64,000 nt of DNA from positions 9,544,001 through 9,608,000 of the forward strand of contig CAMRHE010000012.1 in the NCBI GenBank assembly GCA_947044405.1. Direction: 5' to 3'. The DNA is from Leptodactylus fallax. Lineage: Eukaryota; Chordata; Amphibia; Anura; Leptodactylidae. The translations under genes and the position numbers were made by a program. The notes beneath the pieces are model-generated. The model saw only the letters and a program-made list of their open reading frames with translations, did no database searches and was not told the DNA's origin. Of the stretch, positions 59,621 to 64,000 are shown piece after piece (position 1 is the stretch's first letter; each line of letters starts with the position of its first letter).

Positions 59621-62186
59621 TGACAAGTTTATGTACTATTACTCCCAGCCTCTGGGCTTCCTCCAACAGGTTGCTACAATAGTAATGCCTAGTTCTAAAA
59701 ACGTTTTAGCATTAATATTTCATGGGCAATGCAATTATTTACTAAACAGAAGAAGTAATAGATCCTCTTTAGATCATATCTGCCACCATCTTGCATAGGC
59801 TTTTAATTGCCAGACAAATCAAAACAGGGAACGGTCAAGGAATAAACATGGCAGCTATTTTGCACATCTCCCTTGGATGCAACGCCACTATTAGTAATTC
59901 AGTAGTGCTAAAAGTCATTCGCTGTTGTCTGCTCATGTAAATAGGAATATGCTGCTAACAGTAAAGACACCCCCGGAACCATTAGCAAAGGGGGACATGA
60001 CTTTGGGATGGGGGAACCAATAACTCCTGCAGTTTATACTTTGTGCAGTAGTTGTGTGGATTTATATAGGCTGGTTCAGCTTTAAGAGTATATGTGTGTA
60101 TATTCAGCTTTCGGAGTATATAGTGCCTAGTGTGTTACTGTAGGGAGGGAGGAGTTTAGGAATAGATGTAACTCCCTGTCTTATTCATCTCTTCCTCTTT
60201 CTATCACCACAAGGACTGGAGGAAACATGTCTGCTGAATCAGGGAGTATAATATTGGGGTTTATCACCTCACACCACACTGGTGTGACTACATTCACATT
60301 GCACATCACTACTAGTTTAGTATCACCATTCTACATCATACTGTATCTGCTGCAGTATTACCACAGGATTTATGCAGTCACAGTGTCCCCTCATGTATTT
60401 ATCCTCACACACTGCAGACATGACTGATATATCAGAGATTACTGCTGCATAATGCAGATTGTTCATGAGTCCTGGGGACTGAGTGGTTCTCTATGGTGGA
60501 GCTGGGAGGTCACATGTAATGGAGACACTGTGGTGAGAGAGGGACAGCATGGTCTGAAAGCCGGGGATCAGATATACAGTGTGGTGATATTAATGGAGAC
60601 TGCACTGATAATCCCTATATATGTCCTCCATCTCTGTGCTAATGCTAATTATGCTGGGGATAGGTTAAAGCTAATAATTTCTATGTGACCTCCTTCTCAG
60701 GACGGTATACGGGTCATACTGTGTATATTGGCTATACCATATACAGGTTATTTTTAATTGGCGGGGTGGGGGGTCCTTGGAGTTGGTTGAAATATTCGGG
60801 ATGGGGAAACATGGTGGTTAGTTTCCCCTAGGATTAACTGCTGTTTGGTCTGGCTGGTCTTTGGGCTCCTGCTGGGTGGTGTCCCGGGGAGTGGTTTATT
60901 ATATGTGGTAAACTGCCATTCTGTGTGTTATGGTGCTCCTGAGCCTGTGGTTGCGGCTGGGGGTAATTTGGTGTGGTGGAACAGATTGGCGACCAGACTT
61001 TTGTAGCTCCAAGGACTTCCCCCTCAAGAAGAAGGTGTTTGTATCCACTAAAAGTTACATGCTGATATTATTATTTCCCCTTTCTATATATGGCACCTAA
61101 TGATCTATATGTGACCTCCATATCAGGACTGTATACTGAGTCCTGTGTGGATTATATGGCAGCCTTCTGTCCCTTTATACATGCTGTCCTGCTGATGCTG
61201 CTGCCTATACAATGTCTGCCCTTACCTCATGTAGCTATTTCATCTTCCATGTGGAAATTGATCTATTACCTAAAATGGTGGATGGTATAAGACTGTGTAG
61301 ATTACGTTGGGCCTTATCTAGATGTTTTTTCACAGTCTTCTAGCAGAATATATTATATCTAGATCATATTTATAGCTCTGAAAGGTGTATAGGGTGGGCT
61401 CAGCACATGGTGGGGATGTGGGTGGCCCGGGTGCACCTTGCTCTGTAGGATGCACAGATTTGTATAGTTTTATATCCATGTGTATACGGTGATATAGTGA
61501 CCGCCATGTTGTAGGCTGACCTCTGAGTCTCCAACACATGTAGATGGATATCAGACAAATACTGCACCGGATTACTGTATTTCTTACTCTTCATGTGTAG
61601 CCGGTGACTTAGGAACATTTACAGTCTGTATCCGGATAAGTATATGGATTACTATTATTATATGTTGCTATGGCATCATATACTGCAGCAGCTCCCATCC
61701 TTGACTATGACATATACTATGATGGCTAACTAGCTGAGTGATCTAGTACAAGTGGAAGAGAGGACCCTGTCTGCCTGGGCCTCCAATCTTTAGACCAGTG
61801 TTTTACTCAGTTATTGTCAGTGGCCTTGCCTTAATATGTAACCCCATAGGGCAAGGTTGCTTAGGATTGGGATGCGTACAAGTGCCTCCAAGCCAGTGTG
61901 TAACTGCTGGTGGTTTGGGATACATTAACAAACTATTTTTTGTCATTTCTTGACTGTATTTGCTTAACAGAATGTAATTCAGTTATTTACTGTTGTGTTT
62001 TTTTTTAATACTTTAACTTAAATATAATCCTACACTATAGCTATTGTTGTGCATTATAATTTGCACTAGTGATAACAAATATATATTTTTATTTATTTAG
62101 TTATTTTTATGGGTCCTTGAAGTTGCTTATAATTTGGCCAGTAATGGGCAACCACCTCAGGTGTAGCCCAGTGCAGGTACCTCAGG

Positions 62187-62432
62187 TGTAACCATTGGAG
62201 GTATGGCCCCCCTGGTGTGCCATCAGAGGTATGGCCCCCTGGTGTGGAGGGGTAACCATCGGAGGTATGGCCCCCTGGTGTGGAGGGGTAACCATCGGAG
62301 GTATGGCCCCCTGGAGTGGAGGGGTAACTGTCGGAGGTGTGGCCCCCTGGTGTGGAGGGGTAACCATCGGAGGTATGGACCCCAGGAGTGGAGAGGTAAC
62401 CATCGGAGGTATGGACCACCTGGTTTCTGCAA
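62187..62432. repeat. 36-bp-period minisatellite
   Basis: About six to seven copies of a unit made of ggaggtatggccccctggtg and tggaggggtaaccatc (36 bp). One unit is shortened (62210-62228). Because 36 is divisible by three, several frames stay open on both strands, producing 12-residue repeats such as GGHTSDGYPSTP; these are not genes. Confidence 0.9.
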
Positions 62433-64000
62433 ACCAATTTTTCATTTAAAAAAAAAAAAAAAAGACCCCGTTAGGGTAAGTCCCTAGGGTCATGGCTATC
62501 AGTTTTCACATGTCTGTGCAATAAATTGAGCCCTCCGAGCCAGTGGTGGCTGCGGCTGGAGGGAGAGAAAAATATTTAAAATAAAGCGGGCATGTTTTTG
62601 ATAAAAATCTATAGCTTCAAGGACCATTTCTGTTGACTTAATGAAGATATATTACCATTTATATTGACCAATTCATATTTCTCTTAAGGTTACTGACAGT
62701 GTGATACAGCCATAGATGCAGTAGAGTGTCTATCGCAGCCGGCAAGCGAATGGAGCCCAGCACTGCTCATCATGATAACCCCATGCTCTGCATGCAGGAG
62801 CTATATAGTCCTGTAGCTCCCTAGCGGAATGGGCAGCATCAGGATGGTGCTGGCCCAGGTCCAGCAAGAGAGAGAATTTTAGCTTCAAATTTCAGTCTGG
62901 GTCCCCTTGGGTCGGTGCATGCGGCTAAGGGTAAAGGTCATCAAGTGCTCTGAAAATAATTGAGATATGACAGGAGAGGATATCTCACTGCCTTCAAAGA
63001 CTCCTGTAAATCGAGCAGATCGTGGGCTTATTCTCATCATTATAAGCATCATTTCATGGCTTGTTTTACTGTTGATGTGGTTGGGACTCATCAAACAACA
63101 ATGGTGAGGTTTTTCACTACCGTAAGTTCTCTGTGGTTGCTGTAATATCTGGAGAAGCTGAGGCACAGCAAGTACTTTTCTCTTCCCTTCTTTATACTCT
63201 CTATGTCTTTCCTGGCAATATAAGTGGGTATAGGGTTGCCAATGAATATAAATGGACAGTCCTAGTTTTTAGGGGCAGAGGTATTCCTTGAAGAGGTCTT
63301 ATCTCATACATAGTATATACAGCTATATCATTTGTTTACATTTACCACCATAAGTGGGACCCCACACCACATAAGTGGGAAGTATATAATTATATGCATA
63401 AATGGTTGGCATTTACATGTTTGCGGTATGGCGGAATCCCCCTTGTATACCGGTTTATGGTAATTTCAGTATTATAAGCTATTTCTCCTTACTGGTTTCT
63501 AACTACAGCCATTCCCTTTAGTTGCATTTTCAGCAACATTCATAGCTTAGTATTGTAGAGAAGATGGTATGTGACTTATAAATACGTAGTATATAAAGTT
63601 TCTAGAGGGCTATTGCATTCCTAATCAGCTGGGTGGTGGTCGAGTCCATTTAAGGTGTCAAATGGCCTCTCTGTGGCGGTTGAGGAGTCAGGTGGAAGTT
63701 GCAGGCAAGTTATTGTAGACTTATTTTAACTACCTCATGGTGGTGAACAGGCTGAGCTTTGGAAATGGCCAGCCTGAAGGATGTCGTAATAGTAACGTCA
63801 TCCAGGGGCGGGCACAGTGGTTAAGCACAGGGCTGTTGGTGCCCTTAAAGTGTACTGGCTCTGCTAGAATTGCAAGCTTTATTGCTGTCTGGCCGGCTGC
63901 TGGGGATCTCACAGGATTTGTGAATCCCAATGGTCTAGCACTTCACCTGACTCCTTCTGTGATTATTTTAGTTTTGTGATTTAAATAAAGCTGTGGCCAT

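Larger units (their letters stand above)
55437..64000 (-). other. spata5: Last intron of SPATA5 (extends past the window)
   Basis: No other SPATA5 exon was found to the right, so the intron acceptor at 55437 has its donor beyond the window. The intron contains a pentanucleotide repeat, a TTAA-flanked 1.1-kb element and a 36-bp minisatellite. The rest (55840-57500, 59625-62185 and 62450-64000) shows no gene or bounded repeat. Two loosely similar segments, gacctccttctcaggacgg at 60688 and gacctccatatcaggactg at 61112, suggest an old duplication. Confidence 0.6.

Noticed and set aside
62093..62487. Repetitive protein-like frames on both strands
   Set aside because: They come from a 36-bp tandem array; no splice sites or conserved flanks.
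63800..63980. SINE-like tRNA promoter phrase (cacagtggttaagcac)
   Set aside because: No box B or SINE body follows.

Overview
This is vertebrate nuclear DNA, almost certainly from an anuran amphibian with a repeat-rich, AT-rich genome. There are no operons, no dense coding and no prokaryotic signals. Two host genes are recognisable, both on the minus strand. The complete single coding exon of SPRY1 (Sprouty1, 319 aa) lies at 10670-11629, with a 1-kb intron and a 5' non-coding exon and promoter near 12.7-13.4 kb. The terminal coding exon of SPATA5/AFG2A lies at 55260-55436, followed by a very short 3' UTR. From memory of vertebrate gene order, SPATA5 lies upstream of SPRY1 in the same orientation, so this looks like conserved microsynteny. 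The sequence right of 55.4 kb is best read as the last SPATA5 intron.

Nearly everything else I can identify is transposable elements (TEs). From left to right: a decayed Penelope-like element (PLE; 1-1215); a 2.1-kb non-autonomous hAT with exact 8-bp target-site duplications (TSDs) and a nested TTA-flanked MITE (1757-3890); a second short hAT-like element (4058-4560); a TTAA-flanked T2/piggyBac-type MITE (5478-5885); the SPRY1 locus; a 5'-truncated L2-type LINE with an (ATT)n tail (14114-15029); and a foldback element that received two palindromic TTA-flanked MITEs (17290-18237). Next come a Tc1 element inserted in a (TA)n tract (23109-24739) and a PLE of about 7.3 kb bounded by 51-bp direct repeats and interrupted by two Tc1-type elements and one hAT (25238-32586). 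These are followed by a 31-bp-period minisatellite, two more copies of one of those Tc1 families, a truncated Tc1-type element, and two further full-length Tc1-type elements (42430-44066, 46728-48369). The right part holds MITEs, a tRNA-derived SINE (54866-55127), a TTAA-flanked 1.1-kb element inside the SPATA5 intron, and a 36-bp minisatellite.

Seven DNA-transposon copies with transposase coding sequence (four or five families) lie between 23 and 48 kb, all apparently inactivated by small independent lesions. No complete intact transposase or reverse transcriptase was seen. One possible host signal remains unexplained: a short reading frame at 19188-19236 on the plus strand looks like a signal-peptide exon ending in a perfect splice donor. 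Assignments come from reading the sequence and from family knowledge; no database search was possible.
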